Shown here: piece after piece, positions 41,872 through 50,095 of the stretch
Layout: the number at the start of each line of letters is the position of its first letter
Position numbering within the stretch: position 1 is the stretch's first letter
Source of the DNA: Paenibacillus agaridevorans
GTDB lineage: Bacteria > Bacillota > Bacilli > Paenibacillales > Paenibacillaceae
Direction of reading: 5' to 3'
Assembly: GCF_003112455.1 (NCBI RefSeq)
Contig: NZ_BDQX01000098.1
Span: 52,431-116,430 of the forward strand
DNA: 64,000 nucleotides
Program-made: the position numbers and the translations under genes
The notes under the pieces: model-generated
What the model saw: the letters and a program-made list of their open reading frames with translations, nothing else
Told to the model about the DNA's origin: nothing
Databases searched by the model: none

Positions 41872-42288
41872 TTAAATAAACTTCGCGGTAATTCCGCTTA
41901 AAGTCGTCTCAGCCAGTCGATTCTCTAACGCGAGTTGCGCTTCATCCATCTCCGATTGCAGCGCCGCTTCGATATTTCTGCCGACCAGGCATCGTTCGTT
42001 GGGATCTTCGTGGAACCGGAACAGCCGTTGATCCTCGACGACATCGACAGCCCTATAAATATCCAGGAGCGTAATGTCTGCCGGAGATTTCAGCAGAGAA
42101 GCGCCGCCCACGCCGGGACGCACGTCAATAAAACCTGCCTTCTTAAGCATGCCCATAATTCTACGAATGACAACGGGATTCGTGCCTACGCTACCGGCTA
42201 TATAATCGCCCGTACATTCGTTCGGAAAGCTTGCGATCAGGGACAACGTATGAACCGCTATCGAGAATCTCGTACTAATCTGCTTCAT
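41872..42288 (-). CDS. Rrf2-family transcriptional regulator (YwnA-like)
   Basis: About 138 residues. KQISTRFSIAVHTLSLI and NPVVIRRIMGMLKKAGFIDVRPGVGG form the winged helix-turn-helix of the Rrf2 family. There is a single cysteine in the effector region (ERCLVG, near 100) and one near the start (NECTG), not the three-Cys iron-sulfur site of IscR, so thiol oxidation or electrophile sensing is more likely. The ATG at 42288 gives a normal length. It precedes the NmrA-family oxidoreductase in the same direction and has an operator-like dyad at its own start. Confidence 0.86.
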   Translation of the reverse strand: MKQISTRFSIAVHTLSLIASFPNECTGDYIAGSVGTNPVVIRRIMGMLKKAGFIDVRPGVGGASLLKSPADITLLDIYRAVDVVEDQRLFRFHEDPNERCLVGRNIEAALQSEMDEAQLALENRLAETTLSGITAKFI

Positions 42289-42304
42289 GTTTTGAATCAC
42301 CACC

Positions 42305-42327
42305 GTTGTAACCATTGTAGTTACTAC
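42305..42327. promoter_or_regulatory. Rrf2 operator-like site upstream of the rrf2 gene
   Basis: GTTGTAAC-N7-GTTACTAC, with 7 of 8 bases paired, 17 bases before the ATG. It is the second copy of the motif found before the NmrA-family gene, which supports autoregulation and control of the partner. Confidence 0.65.
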
Positions 42328-42354
42328 GCATCGTCATGTCAAGCGTTCTACTCG

Positions 42355-42390
42355 AAAAAAATCCCCGCCGTCCATGTCGACAGCGGGGAT
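42355..42390 (-). terminator. terminator of the sigma/anti-sigma pair
   Basis: ATCCCCGC (42361-42368) pairs with GCGGGGAT (42383-42390). Six A at 42355-42360 give a U tract on the minus-strand transcript. Confidence 0.8.
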
Positions 42391-42411
42391 GAAGTCCAAT
42401 CGTCGTACCGT

Positions 42412-43113
42412 TCAGTTGATCGATTCGGCTGCCTGCACAGCTTCGTCTGCGGTCAAATTGCCCACGATTCCGTATTGGATGCCGTTTTCGATCCAATACA
42501 GCTCCACAAGCTCCGGCTGCTCGAATACAAATCCTTCGGCTCCCTTTACCTGCACGGGAGAGAACATATCTTGCGGGAAGGCAGCTTCCATGCGGCTTAC
42601 CGTATACGTGAACGATCGATCACCCGCGGCATACGTAAGCACGGCATCCCGAAGCGGCTCTCCTTCCATGCCCGCTGTCGTAATATCTTGAAGCAGGAAT
42701 CCTTCCGGAAGCATTGAAGGTACGAACAGACCTTCGCCGAAAGCGGCTTTGGCTTCTTCTACCGTTGCCAACTTCGCCGTATTGAGCTGGGATAGTCCCG
42801 TCCCAGTGCCCGACGATGCGCCACCATCCGCTGGCGGTTGGCTGACACCCGTATTTCCCGTTTGCGGAGCGGGGACTGACGACGGCCCGTTTAACAGCGG
42901 GTATCCCGCGAATACGACGACAGCAGTAACCACTGCCGCCGTGCCCGCGATCCAGGCTTTGGGGAGGGAGAAACCTCTCCGCTTCTGCCCTGCCGCCGAC
43001 GTTTGACGGCGAATTTTGTCCTTGGCTGCCTCGCTAAGTTCCATATTGTTAAATATCATATTATCCGACTCCTCTCGAAATTGTTCTCGCAATCGACGGT
43101 CGATATCGTTCAT
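42412..43113 (-). CDS. membrane anti-sigma-like protein with DUF4367-type domain
   Basis: A 233-residue protein: a cytoplasmic N-terminal part (1-50) with ELSEAAKDKIRR, a single transmembrane helix (about 53-70), a Pro/Gly/Thr-rich linker and an outer domain starting with VEEAKAAFGEGLFVPSMLPEGFLLQDI, a form common in DUF4367 proteins. Its start overlaps the sigma factor stop by four bases. It most likely holds the sigma factor at the membrane until an envelope signal is received; a zinc HxxxCxxC motif is absent. Confidence 0.8.
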   Translation of the reverse strand: MNDIDRRLREQFREESDNMIFNNMELSEAAKDKIRRQTSAAGQKRRGFSLPKAWIAGTAAVVTAVVVFAGYPLLNGPSSVPAPQTGNTGVSQPPADGGASSGTGTGLSQLNTAKLATVEEAKAAFGEGLFVPSMLPEGFLLQDITTAGMEGEPLRDAVLTYAAGDRSFTYTVSRMEAAFPQDMFSPVQVKGAEGFVFEQPELVELYWIENGIQYGIVGNLTADEAVQAAESIN

Positions 43114-43664
43114 CTTCCGTATTCCTCCTTCTTCATCTCCTTGGCAAGCGCTTCACGAGCCCGATGCAGACGGTTCCGTACGGTTCCTTCGGGCACTCCG
43201 ATCGCCTCGGCGATTTCCTTCGTTCCCAGATCCAAGTAATAATAAAGATACAACGCTTCCTGATAAGGCATAGATAATTGAAGCACATATCGCAGCACTT
43301 CGCTCTTCTCGAATTTCTCCAGCGCTTCCTCTTCCACGCTAATCGTTCTGCCCCGGTCCATGCGGACTGGATCAGTGGGCTGTTCCGCGAACATGCGGAC
43401 CCCCATTTTGTCCCGGCATACATTGACGGTTATTGTCGTTAACCAGGTTTGGACGCTGCTGTCCCCCCGGAAGGACGTCCACTTGCGATATGCCCTTAGA
43501 AATGTCTCCTGGCTAATATCCTCCGCGAGATGCCGATCGCCCGTATAAAAATAGGCGGTTCGCATGACAGTCGAGCCGAAGCGGTTCATGAGCAGCTCGA
43601 GCGCCGCATCGGGATCGCGAGGAATGTTTTCGTTTTCGTAGCTATTGGAGCCGGCCGGCCTCAC
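43110..43664 (-). CDS. ECF sigma-70 factor
   Basis: A 184-residue extracytoplasmic function sigma factor. Region 2 spans AYFYTGDRHLAEDISQETFLRAYRKWTSFRGDSSVQTWLTTITVN (about 37-82) and region 4 is PYQEALYLYYYLDLGTKEIAEAIGVPEGTVRNRLHRAREAL (about 132-173). The GTG start at 43664 has GGAGGTG eight bases upstream. It is coupled to the anti-sigma gene. A clear autoregulated ECF promoter (AAC-N16-CGT) was not found in front of it. Confidence 0.9.
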   Translation of the reverse strand: MRPAGSNSYENENIPRDPDAALELLMNRFGSTVMRTAYFYTGDRHLAEDISQETFLRAYRKWTSFRGDSSVQTWLTTITVNVCRDKMGVRMFAEQPTDPVRMDRGRTISVEEEALEKFEKSEVLRYVLQLSMPYQEALYLYYYLDLGTKEIAEAIGVPEGTVRNRLHRAREALAKEMKKEEYGR

Positions 43665-43745
43665 TGGATCATCACCTCCAACCTATTAGACGGTCATTGG
43701 TCCGTTTTCGCTGCATGCTTCTTTTATTTTTTTCCACCACGCCAA

Positions 43746-43773
43746 GAAGCATCCGGCTGACTTAGCCGAATGC
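43746..43773 (-). terminator. hairpin after the fabF-like gene
   Basis: AGCAT-CCGGCT pairs with AGCCG-ATGCT in the gap between fabF and the sigma factor gene, with one mismatch. No strong U tract on the minus strand. Confidence 0.45.
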
Positions 43774-43802
43774 TCCTCTATTGCCGAATGTTATACCATA
43801 AC

Positions 43803-45041
43803 TTATCCCTCATAGGTTCTGACGATAATGACCGCGTTGTGGCCGCCGAATCCGAACGAATTCGACATGCCGATCCGTAAATCGGCTTTTCTAGCGGCAT
43901 TGGGCACGTAGTCCAGATCGCATTCGGCATCCGGTTCCGTCAGATTGATGGTTGGCGGGATCATGCCTTCGCCCAGGCTTTTCACCAATGCGATCGCTTC
44001 TACGCCTCCGGCCGCTCCGAGCAGATGTCCAAGCATGGATTTGTTGGCGGTGACGGGGATGCGGTAAGCATCGTCTCCGAATAGCCGCTTGATTGCGGCC
44101 GTCTCCGACCGGTCCCCGAGCTCCGTACTCGTAGCGTGCGCGCTGATGACATCCACTTCGTCCGGTGTAATACCGGCGTCTCGCATCGCCTCTCGCATCG
44201 CCATGTAAGCACCGTCGCCTTCAGGATGCGTAGCCACCATATGGTACGCGTCCGAGCTGGCTCCGTATCCGATGACCTCGGCAAGAATGCGGGCACCGCG
44301 CCGCTTCGCGTGGCTGAGAGACTCCAGTATGACGATCCCGGCACCTTCGCCCATGACGAAGCCGTCCCGATCCTTATCGAAGGGCCGGCTGGCGCCGGCA
44401 GGATCATCATTGCGCGTCGACAGCGCGGTCGCATTGGCAAAGCTGGCCAGCGAGATGCGTGTCACGGCGGCCTCCGCCCCGCCGGCCAATATAACATCCG
44501 ACCTTCCGGCTTGAATGCGATGGAACGCTTCCCCGATAGCGGTATTGCCGATGGAACAAGCCGTGACGGGAGACAAGGTCGGTCCGTGCAGGCCATGCCG
44601 GATGCTGATGCTCGCCGCAGCCATATTGGATATCAGCATCGGTACAAGCACGGGACTTACTTTGCCGGGACCTCTGGCAAGCAGCGTTGCGTGCTGCTCC
44701 TCCAGCGTCCCGATTCCGCCGATACCGGATCCCACATAAACGCCAACACGCTCGCGATCGATCGTAGCCAGATCGAGCTTTGCGTCGAGGATGGCTTGGT
44801 CGGCGGCGGCAACGGCGAATTGCGTGAAACGGTCCATTCTTCGATATTCCTTTGCGCCGTACAGCTCCTTGCCGTCAAACCCTTTGACGGATGCCGCGAT
44901 CGTTACCTTGTACCCATCCACGTCAAATGCATCAATTTGCGTAATTCCCGAAGTACCCCGCACAAGCTGCTTCCACGTTTCTTCTACGTCCAGACCCAAC
45001 GGCGTAATGGCTCCCATGCCTGTAATAACAACTCGCTCCAT
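43803..45041 (-). CDS. fabF: beta-ketoacyl-ACP synthase II paralogue
   Basis: A 412-residue condensing enzyme of fatty acid synthesis. The catalytic Cys is in PVTACSIGNTA (about 163), the two His in SAHATSTELGD and KSMLGHLLGAAGG, and GFGGHNAV is at the C terminus. The ATG at 45041 has GGAGG eight bases upstream. It lies alone, away from acpP or other fab genes, and is divergent from an MmyB-type regulator, so it is likely an extra copy used under special conditions or for a modified acyl chain. Confidence 0.92.
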   Translation of the reverse strand: MERVVITGMGAITPLGLDVEETWKQLVRGTSGITQIDAFDVDGYKVTIAASVKGFDGKELYGAKEYRRMDRFTQFAVAAADQAILDAKLDLATIDRERVGVYVGSGIGGIGTLEEQHATLLARGPGKVSPVLVPMLISNMAAASISIRHGLHGPTLSPVTACSIGNTAIGEAFHRIQAGRSDVILAGGAEAAVTRISLASFANATALSTRNDDPAGASRPFDKDRDGFVMGEGAGIVILESLSHAKRRGARILAEVIGYGASSDAYHMVATHPEGDGAYMAMREAMRDAGITPDEVDVISAHATSTELGDRSETAAIKRLFGDDAYRIPVTANKSMLGHLLGAAGGVEAIALVKSLGEGMIPPTINLTEPDAECDLDYVPNAARKADLRIGMSNSFGFGGHNAVIIVRTYEG

Positions 45042-45091
45042 AAGCGATACCTCCATGCTCATCTATTTGTGTTACTCATCTTGCCATATGA

Positions 45092-45122
45092 TTTATCCTA
45101 TTACAAGTTGTCGTTTATCCTA
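45092..45122. promoter_or_regulatory. direct repeats in the fabF/regulator gap, candidate operator
   Basis: TTTATCCTA occurs at 45092-45100 and 45114-45122, 22 bp apart, which is about two helical turns. The copies flank the -35 box of the regulator gene. Confidence 0.5.
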
Positions 45123-45129
45123 GTATAAT
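45101..45129 (+). promoter_or_regulatory. promoter of the MmyB-type regulator
   Basis: TTACAA (45101-45106) and a perfect TATAAT (45124-45129) are spaced by 17 bp, 32 bases before the ATG with a GGAGG between. Confidence 0.6.
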
Positions 45130-45161
45130 AAGTACCAGTATGAGTCATTGGAGGTTTCCTC

Positions 45162-45998
45162 ATGAATCGTCAAACGAAGCTTCAAGTTTTATCAGAGTTT
45201 CTGAAAGCCGCGCGAGCACGACTTACTCCCTCGTCTGTCGGTCTGCCCGAAGGAACGCGCAGGCGAACGCCGGGCTTGCGCCGGGAGGAAGTCGCATCGC
45301 TCGCAAACGTCAGCGCTACTTGGTATACGTGGCTGGAGCAAGGCCGCGACATCACCGTGTCGCCTGCCGTTCTTGATGCCATAGCGACAGCGCTTCGACT
45401 GACGATGGACGAAAGAAAATACGTGTTCTCCCTTGCGCGAGATTCCGTTGCTGCCGTCCATGCTCCAGAGGAAGAAGCTGCCACGATCAGTCCTTCCTTA
45501 AATCGGATGATTACGGAGCTGCGAGGCTGTCCAGCCATCATTTCCGACCGCAGATGCAATATCGTCGCATGGAATGAAGCCGCCGGCCGGGTGTTTATGG
45601 ATTTTGGAAATTTGCGTCCCGATGAGCGAAATATGATTCGGCTGCTGTTCGCCCGGCGTGAATTCAGACGTCTGGCGGTGAATTGGGAGAGCTTCGCGCG
45701 GGAGTATTTAGCCATGTTTCGCGCCTATTACGGTCAATACGCGGACGATGAATGGTACGAGATGTTTCTGGAGGAGATGATGGATGCTTACCCCGACTTC
45801 TCGCGATTGTGGGCTGCCGGCAACGTGAGTTATGCGCCGGAAGTGTTGCTCGAATTCCGCCATGCTTCTGCCGGAAAAATGCTGTTTCAATTAACGTCGC
45901 TTCACGTTCACGGAGACGCGGATCTGAGATGCAGCATCTACACGCCTGCCCACAACTCCAATACGGATGCGAAAATGTCGGCGTTAATGGCGAAATAA
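45162..45998 (+). CDS. XRE-type regulator with MmyB-like ligand domain
   Basis: A 278-residue protein. The N-terminal helix-turn-helix shows the GLPEGTRRRTPGLRREEVASLANVSATWYTWLEQGRDITVS pattern (about 27-67) that is specific for MmyB-type regulators; the C-terminal part (110-270) is the MmyB ligand-binding domain with NIVAWNEAAGRVF. The structure of one such domain was reported to bind a fatty acid, and here the divergent neighbour is fabF, which suggests acyl-chain sensing and control of that gene. Confidence 0.87.
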   Translation: MNRQTKLQVLSEFLKAARARLTPSSVGLPEGTRRRTPGLRREEVASLANVSATWYTWLEQGRDITVSPAVLDAIATALRLTMDERKYVFSLARDSVAAVHAPEEEAATISPSLNRMITELRGCPAIISDRRCNIVAWNEAAGRVFMDFGNLRPDERNMIRLLFARREFRRLAVNWESFAREYLAMFRAYYGQYADDEWYEMFLEEMMDAYPDFSRLWAAGNVSYAPEVLLEFRHASAGKMLFQLTSLHVHGDADLRCSIYTPAHNSNTDAKMSALMAK

Positions 45999-46021
45999 TT
46001 CGCATCAAGGCGATATCAACG

Positions 46022-46054
46022 GCAAAAGGCATCGTCGACGACGATGCCCTTTGC
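46022..46054. terminator. terminator between convergent genes
   Basis: GCAAAAGGCATCGTC-GAC-GACGATGCCCTTTGC is a 15-bp stem with one mismatch between the MmyB-type regulator and the epimerase gene. Confidence 0.7.
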
Positions 46055-46069
46055 ATGAACATTCAAGCT

Positions 46070-47089
46070 TTATGATCCCTTGACCGCCGCAATCGCGCCA
46101 TCCATAGCCCGTGCTACTTTGTCGCACCAAGCGTCGAATTCGGCATCCTCTCTTTGAAGCTCCGGGTGGTCCAAAATATATCGAATTGTCGCCTTAATGC
46201 CCTGATCGAAGCGAGTTGTAGCCGTAAATCCGGGTACGAGCCGCTTCAACTTCGAATTGTCAAAGACGACGGAATTCGCTTTGTCCCCGATCAGACCGCC
46301 CGTATAGTCCATTTCGCTGCAAGTCGCGAGGAAGGACGAAGACACGTGAACGGCATTCAGCTTTACGCCGAGCGCGGACGCAATACATTCGTAGATTTGA
46401 TTCCATGTTAAGGATTCGTCCGACGTAATTTGCACCGCTTCTCCGATGGCATGAAGGTTGCCCATCAACCCGATGAAACCTTGCGCGAAGTCCGAATTGT
46501 GGGTCATCGTCCATAACGAGGTGCCATCACCGTGGATAATGACGGGTTTATTCTCCAGCATGCGCTTCGCCACTTGCCATGAGCCGTTTCGGCCGTGCAC
46601 GCCAAGCGGGATAGATCTTTCGTCGTATGTATGGCTCGGCCTGACGATCGTAACCGGGAAACCTTGCTCCCTGTATTGTTTCATCAAATATTCCTCGCAG
46701 GCGATCTTGTTGCGGGAGTATTGCCAATATGGATTGGCAAGAGGCGTCCCTTCTGTAATTCGATAGTCGGATAGAGGTTTTTGGTAAGCAGAAGCCGAGC
46801 TGATAAAGATAAACTGCTTGGTCTTGTCCTTAAACAAGCGGTAATCCCGTTCCAGCTGCGAAGGCTCGAACGCGATAAAATCGGCGACGACGTCGAAAGA
46901 CAGCTCCGAGATCAGCCCGGCAACCTTGCTTTCGTCGTTGATATCGGCTTGAATGTTGATGACGTTATCCGGCAGCGTGGACTGCCTGTTCCCTCGGTTG
47001 AGCAAATACAGCTCATGTCCTTGCTCTGCCAATTGCTTCGTAATCGCGGAGCTGATCGTTCCGGTTCCTCCAATAAATAACGCTTTCAT
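46070..47089 (-). CDS. NAD-dependent epimerase/dehydratase family protein
   Basis: A 339-residue extended SDR. KALFIGGTGTISSAITKQL is the Rossmann start, followed by FIFISSASAYQKPL and the catalytic YSRNK (Tyr-xxx-Lys). The C-terminal half is typical of substrate domains in sugar-nucleotide epimerases and the plant CSP41-like group. The substrate is not evident. It is followed upstream by an aldo-keto reductase gene 37 bases away in the same direction, so they may be cotranscribed. Confidence 0.82.
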   Translation of the reverse strand: MKALFIGGTGTISSAITKQLAEQGHELYLLNRGNRQSTLPDNVINIQADINDESKVAGLISELSFDVVADFIAFEPSQLERDYRLFKDKTKQFIFISSASAYQKPLSDYRITEGTPLANPYWQYSRNKIACEEYLMKQYREQGFPVTIVRPSHTYDERSIPLGVHGRNGSWQVAKRMLENKPVIIHGDGTSLWTMTHNSDFAQGFIGLMGNLHAIGEAVQITSDESLTWNQIYECIASALGVKLNAVHVSSSFLATCSEMDYTGGLIGDKANSVVFDNSKLKRLVPGFTATTRFDQGIKATIRYILDHPELQREDAEFDAWCDKVARAMDGAIAAVKGS

Positions 47090-47125
47090 CCTTTTCTCCT
47101 CCTATCAACCTAATCTATCATTTAG

Positions 47126-48112
47126 TTACTCTTTCAACGCCCCAACGACCGGGTGCGGAACGTACGGTGCTTCCAATTCGGCAATTTCGTCCTGTGTCAG
47201 CTTGACGGATAGAGAGGAAACCGCTTCATCCAGATGCGACAGCTTCGTAGCGCCGATGATCGGAGACGAAACGTTATCCTTCTGCAGCAACCAAGCCAGA
47301 GCGACCTCGGCGCGAGAGACCCCGCGCTGCTCGGCTATGGCTGCAACGCGATCCACAATCGGTCGATCGACATCTGCAGTAGCGTCGTATTTCATCTTTT
47401 GGGCAGGGTCGGTCTCGGATCGATGCGTCGAGACGGACAGGTCACGGGCAAGTCTGCCCGAGGCTAGAGGGCTGTACGGGATGACGCCGATTCCCTCTTC
47501 CTTGCATAGAGGCATCATCTCGCGCTCTTCTTCTCGATAAATCAGGTTAAGATGGTTCTGCATGGCCGTAAATCGGGTCCAGCCGTGTCGTTCGGCGACA
47601 TGCAGCGCCTTCTGGAACTGCCAGGCGAACATGGCGGAAGCGCCAATGTACCTGGCTTTGCCGGACTTCACGACATCATGCAACGCCTCCATCGTCTCTT
47701 CGATCGGCGTGTTGTAGTCCCAGCGGTGGATTTGATACAGATCCACGTAATCCGTACCGAGACGTTTCAAGCTGTTGTCGATTTCGCTCATAATCGCTTT
47801 GCGGGACAGACCGGCGCCGTTAGGACCTTCCTGCATGCGGAAAAATACCTTCGTAGCTATAACAACCTCGTCGCGTCTGGCGTAATCCTTTAGAGCGCGG
47901 CCAACGATTTCTTCGCTGGAGCCGATGCCGTATACATTTGCCGTATCAAAGAAATTAATGCCGAGGTCCAGCGCCTTCTTGATAAACGGACGGCTCTGCT
48001 CCTCGTCGAGCACCCATGGATGATTCCAGCTCTTTGCGTCGCCGAAGCTCATGCAGCCCAAACAAATACGCGATACATCCAATCCCGTACGGCCTAATTT
48101 CACGAATTCCAT
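47126..48112 (-). CDS. aldo/keto reductase
   Basis: A 328-residue member of the AKR superfamily, in the style of YhdN/Tas. Asp and Tyr in FFDTANVYG, Lys in IATKVF and His in YQIHRWD form the tetrad; the C-terminal PIIGATKLSHLDEA binds the cofactor. A GGGGAG box is five bases before the ATG. It is related to the copy at 9688-10656 but is not in a glycan context, and general carbonyl detoxification is the simplest role. Confidence 0.87.
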   Translation of the reverse strand: MEFVKLGRTGLDVSRICLGCMSFGDAKSWNHPWVLDEEQSRPFIKKALDLGINFFDTANVYGIGSSEEIVGRALKDYARRDEVVIATKVFFRMQEGPNGAGLSRKAIMSEIDNSLKRLGTDYVDLYQIHRWDYNTPIEETMEALHDVVKSGKARYIGASAMFAWQFQKALHVAERHGWTRFTAMQNHLNLIYREEEREMMPLCKEEGIGVIPYSPLASGRLARDLSVSTHRSETDPAQKMKYDATADVDRPIVDRVAAIAEQRGVSRAEVALAWLLQKDNVSSPIIGATKLSHLDEAVSSLSVKLTQDEIAELEAPYVPHPVVGALKE

Positions 48113-48187
48113 TCCAACTCCCCGCTTTCTATTCGCAATTGAAATGATTTGCTATGTATCCACAGAAACCCTGTGTGCCACCCACGT

Positions 48188-48496
48188 TCATCCTTCCGTC
48201 AAATCCGCGCGAAGTTCGCTTGCGATCTCGACCATCTTCGGAACAACAGCCTCGTTGGTGACCGCTACGTACAAATCTCCCATGTAATGCCGGAACGGAA
48301 TTTCCAGTCCTCCATGGCTCCACATAAAGAAGTCGCCGTCGATGGACATCGTGGCGCCGGGCCCTTTAACCGTGTAGACGGACTTATATACAAAGTCAGG
48401 TTTCGCCGCAAAATATTTTTTGCATTCCTCCAGCGTAATCTCCTGGGCCTCTGCAGGCTCCTGAAATGATCTTGTTATCCGGTATCGTTTACTCAA
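48188..48496 (-). CDS. hypothetical protein
   Basis: A 102-residue soluble protein with no family I recognise. It shows mixed alpha/beta composition with SVYTVKGPGATMSIDGDFFMWSHGGLEIPFRHYMGDLYVAV in the middle. No signal peptide and no cysteines. The TTG start has AAGGAGG eight bases upstream, which supports translation. Confidence 0.6.
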   Translation of the reverse strand: MSKRYRITRSFQEPAEAQEITLEECKKYFAAKPDFVYKSVYTVKGPGATMSIDGDFFMWSHGGLEIPFRHYMGDLYVAVTNEAVVPKMVEIASELRADLTEG

Positions 48497-48544
48497 CTTG
48501 CATGCCTCCTTGCTGTAATTCCATTCTTTTCTATCATACCACGC

Positions 48545-50032
48545 CTATTGCTTCAGCGCGCGCAGCACATCGACCAGGAACGCCCATGAACGCTCCACGG
48601 ACGTAATCGACAGATGCTCTTGCGGCGTATGGATATCGTAGAGATTGGGGCCATACGACACGGCGTCGAGCTCCGGAATTTTGCCGACCAGCACGCCGCA
48701 TTCCAATCCTGCATGAATAGCTTTGACTTCAAGAGCGTTGCCGAACCGCCGCATGTATACTTCCTCAAAGACGGGACGAAGTCTGGAGTCTGCCAGGTAC
48801 GGCCAGCCCGGGAAGTAGCTGTCGAAGCGGAAGCCGCAGCAGACAAGGCCGGATAACGTCTCCATCCTTCGGAGTACATCGTCCAACTGCGATCGATGCG
48901 AGCTTCGCGCCAAACTTTGCATAACGATGGATTCATCGCCGGTTGAAACAATGCCGAGATTGGAGGAGGTTCGAACCAGATTCGGGATCGCCTTGTCCAT
49001 ACTAAGCACGCCGTTCGGAATGAGTTCAAGCAGCCCGATCGCTGCCGACTTCGTTGCGTCGTCGAACAGCTTTCCGTTATGCGGCAAATCTCCTCCCCAC
49101 TCTTTTGAAGCATGTAACTCAACGCGGACATCTCCGTCCGAAACTCGGTATTCATCGCTGAGTACGTTGTTGAGATCGGCGATCACCTCTTGCGTCGCCT
49201 CCAGATCACTTTGGCGGATATACACCGCGGCTTCCGCTTCGCGCGGGATCGCATTCGCCTTCATGCCGCCAGTTACACTCGCAAGACCGAACGAGACACG
49301 GCGGCGCAGCTCGCCCAGCGCTCTCCCGAGCAGCTTGTTCGCATTCCCGCGTTCATGGATAATATCGTCGCCGGAATGACCGCCCCGCAGTCCTTGTACA
49401 ACGATGACGTAAGAATCGCCGTCCTCCTGCTTGGCTTCGCGCCAGCCGATAGGCACCGTATGGTACAGATTCACTCCGCCGGCACTGCTGACGAATAATA
49501 CGCCTTCGCGGTCGGAATCGAAGTTGATCATACGACGGCCCTTCAGCGTGGAAACATCCAATGCGAATGCGCCGCCCATCGTCGTTTCTTCTTCCGTAGT
49601 CATTAAAATTTCTAGCTCCGGATGGGCTAGCTCGGCGGAATCGATCAATGCAAGGGCGGTTGCGACCGCAATGCCGTTGTCAGCGCCGAGCGTCGTTCCA
49701 TCCGCATAGATAAAATCGTCTTCCACGCGAAGTGTTATGGGGTCATTTTCGAAGTCATGTACGGTGCCTTTATTCTTCTCGCACACCATGTCGAGATGCC
49801 CCTGAAAGATGACGGGCTCCGCGTGTTCATACCCGGCTGAAGCCTGCTTGCGAATAATGAGGTTATGGCGTTCGTCCTGCAGGACCTCACAGCCTCTTTG
49901 CCTGGCGAAATCCGCCACGAAGTCGCTGATCGCCTTCTCGTTGCCCGATCCTCGCGGAATCGCGGACAACTGTTCGAATAGCTGTAGTACCTTCAGATCG
50001 CCGGTATACTTTGCGTTTATGGATTTTTTCAT
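48545..50032 (-). CDS. pepD: aminoacyl-histidine dipeptidase (peptidase M20 family)
   Basis: A 495-residue cytosolic dizinc peptidase that hydrolyses Xaa-His dipeptides such as carnosine. Metal and catalytic segments are FQGHLDMVCEK (His, Asp), GTTLGADNGIAVA (Asp), MTTEEETTMGG (Glu-Glu) and HAGLECGVL near the C terminus; the lid domain includes GGHSGDDIIHERGNANKLL. Full length for the PepD family. The ATG at 50032 has GGGGG eight bases upstream. It appears to be a single-gene unit. Confidence 0.9.
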   Translation of the reverse strand: MKKSINAKYTGDLKVLQLFEQLSAIPRGSGNEKAISDFVADFARQRGCEVLQDERHNLIIRKQASAGYEHAEPVIFQGHLDMVCEKNKGTVHDFENDPITLRVEDDFIYADGTTLGADNGIAVATALALIDSAELAHPELEILMTTEEETTMGGAFALDVSTLKGRRMINFDSDREGVLFVSSAGGVNLYHTVPIGWREAKQEDGDSYVIVVQGLRGGHSGDDIIHERGNANKLLGRALGELRRRVSFGLASVTGGMKANAIPREAEAAVYIRQSDLEATQEVIADLNNVLSDEYRVSDGDVRVELHASKEWGGDLPHNGKLFDDATKSAAIGLLELIPNGVLSMDKAIPNLVRTSSNLGIVSTGDESIVMQSLARSSHRSQLDDVLRRMETLSGLVCCGFRFDSYFPGWPYLADSRLRPVFEEVYMRRFGNALEVKAIHAGLECGVLVGKIPELDAVSYGPNLYDIHTPQEHLSITSVERSWAFLVDVLRALKQ

Positions 50033-50095
50033 CGTGTTATCCCCCTATGCGCTTCACTTAGAATTCCTCGGATTCCATCAGTTTAACACAGTCGC

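Noticed and set aside
41002-41901. A 299-codon open frame opposite the NmrA-family gene
   Set aside because: It runs through the operator region and shows no protein-like pattern; the minus-strand gene has all family motifs.
44136-45128. A 330-codon open frame opposite fabF
   Set aside because: It is antisense to a clear condensing enzyme and ends in the regulator promoter; no recognisable domain.
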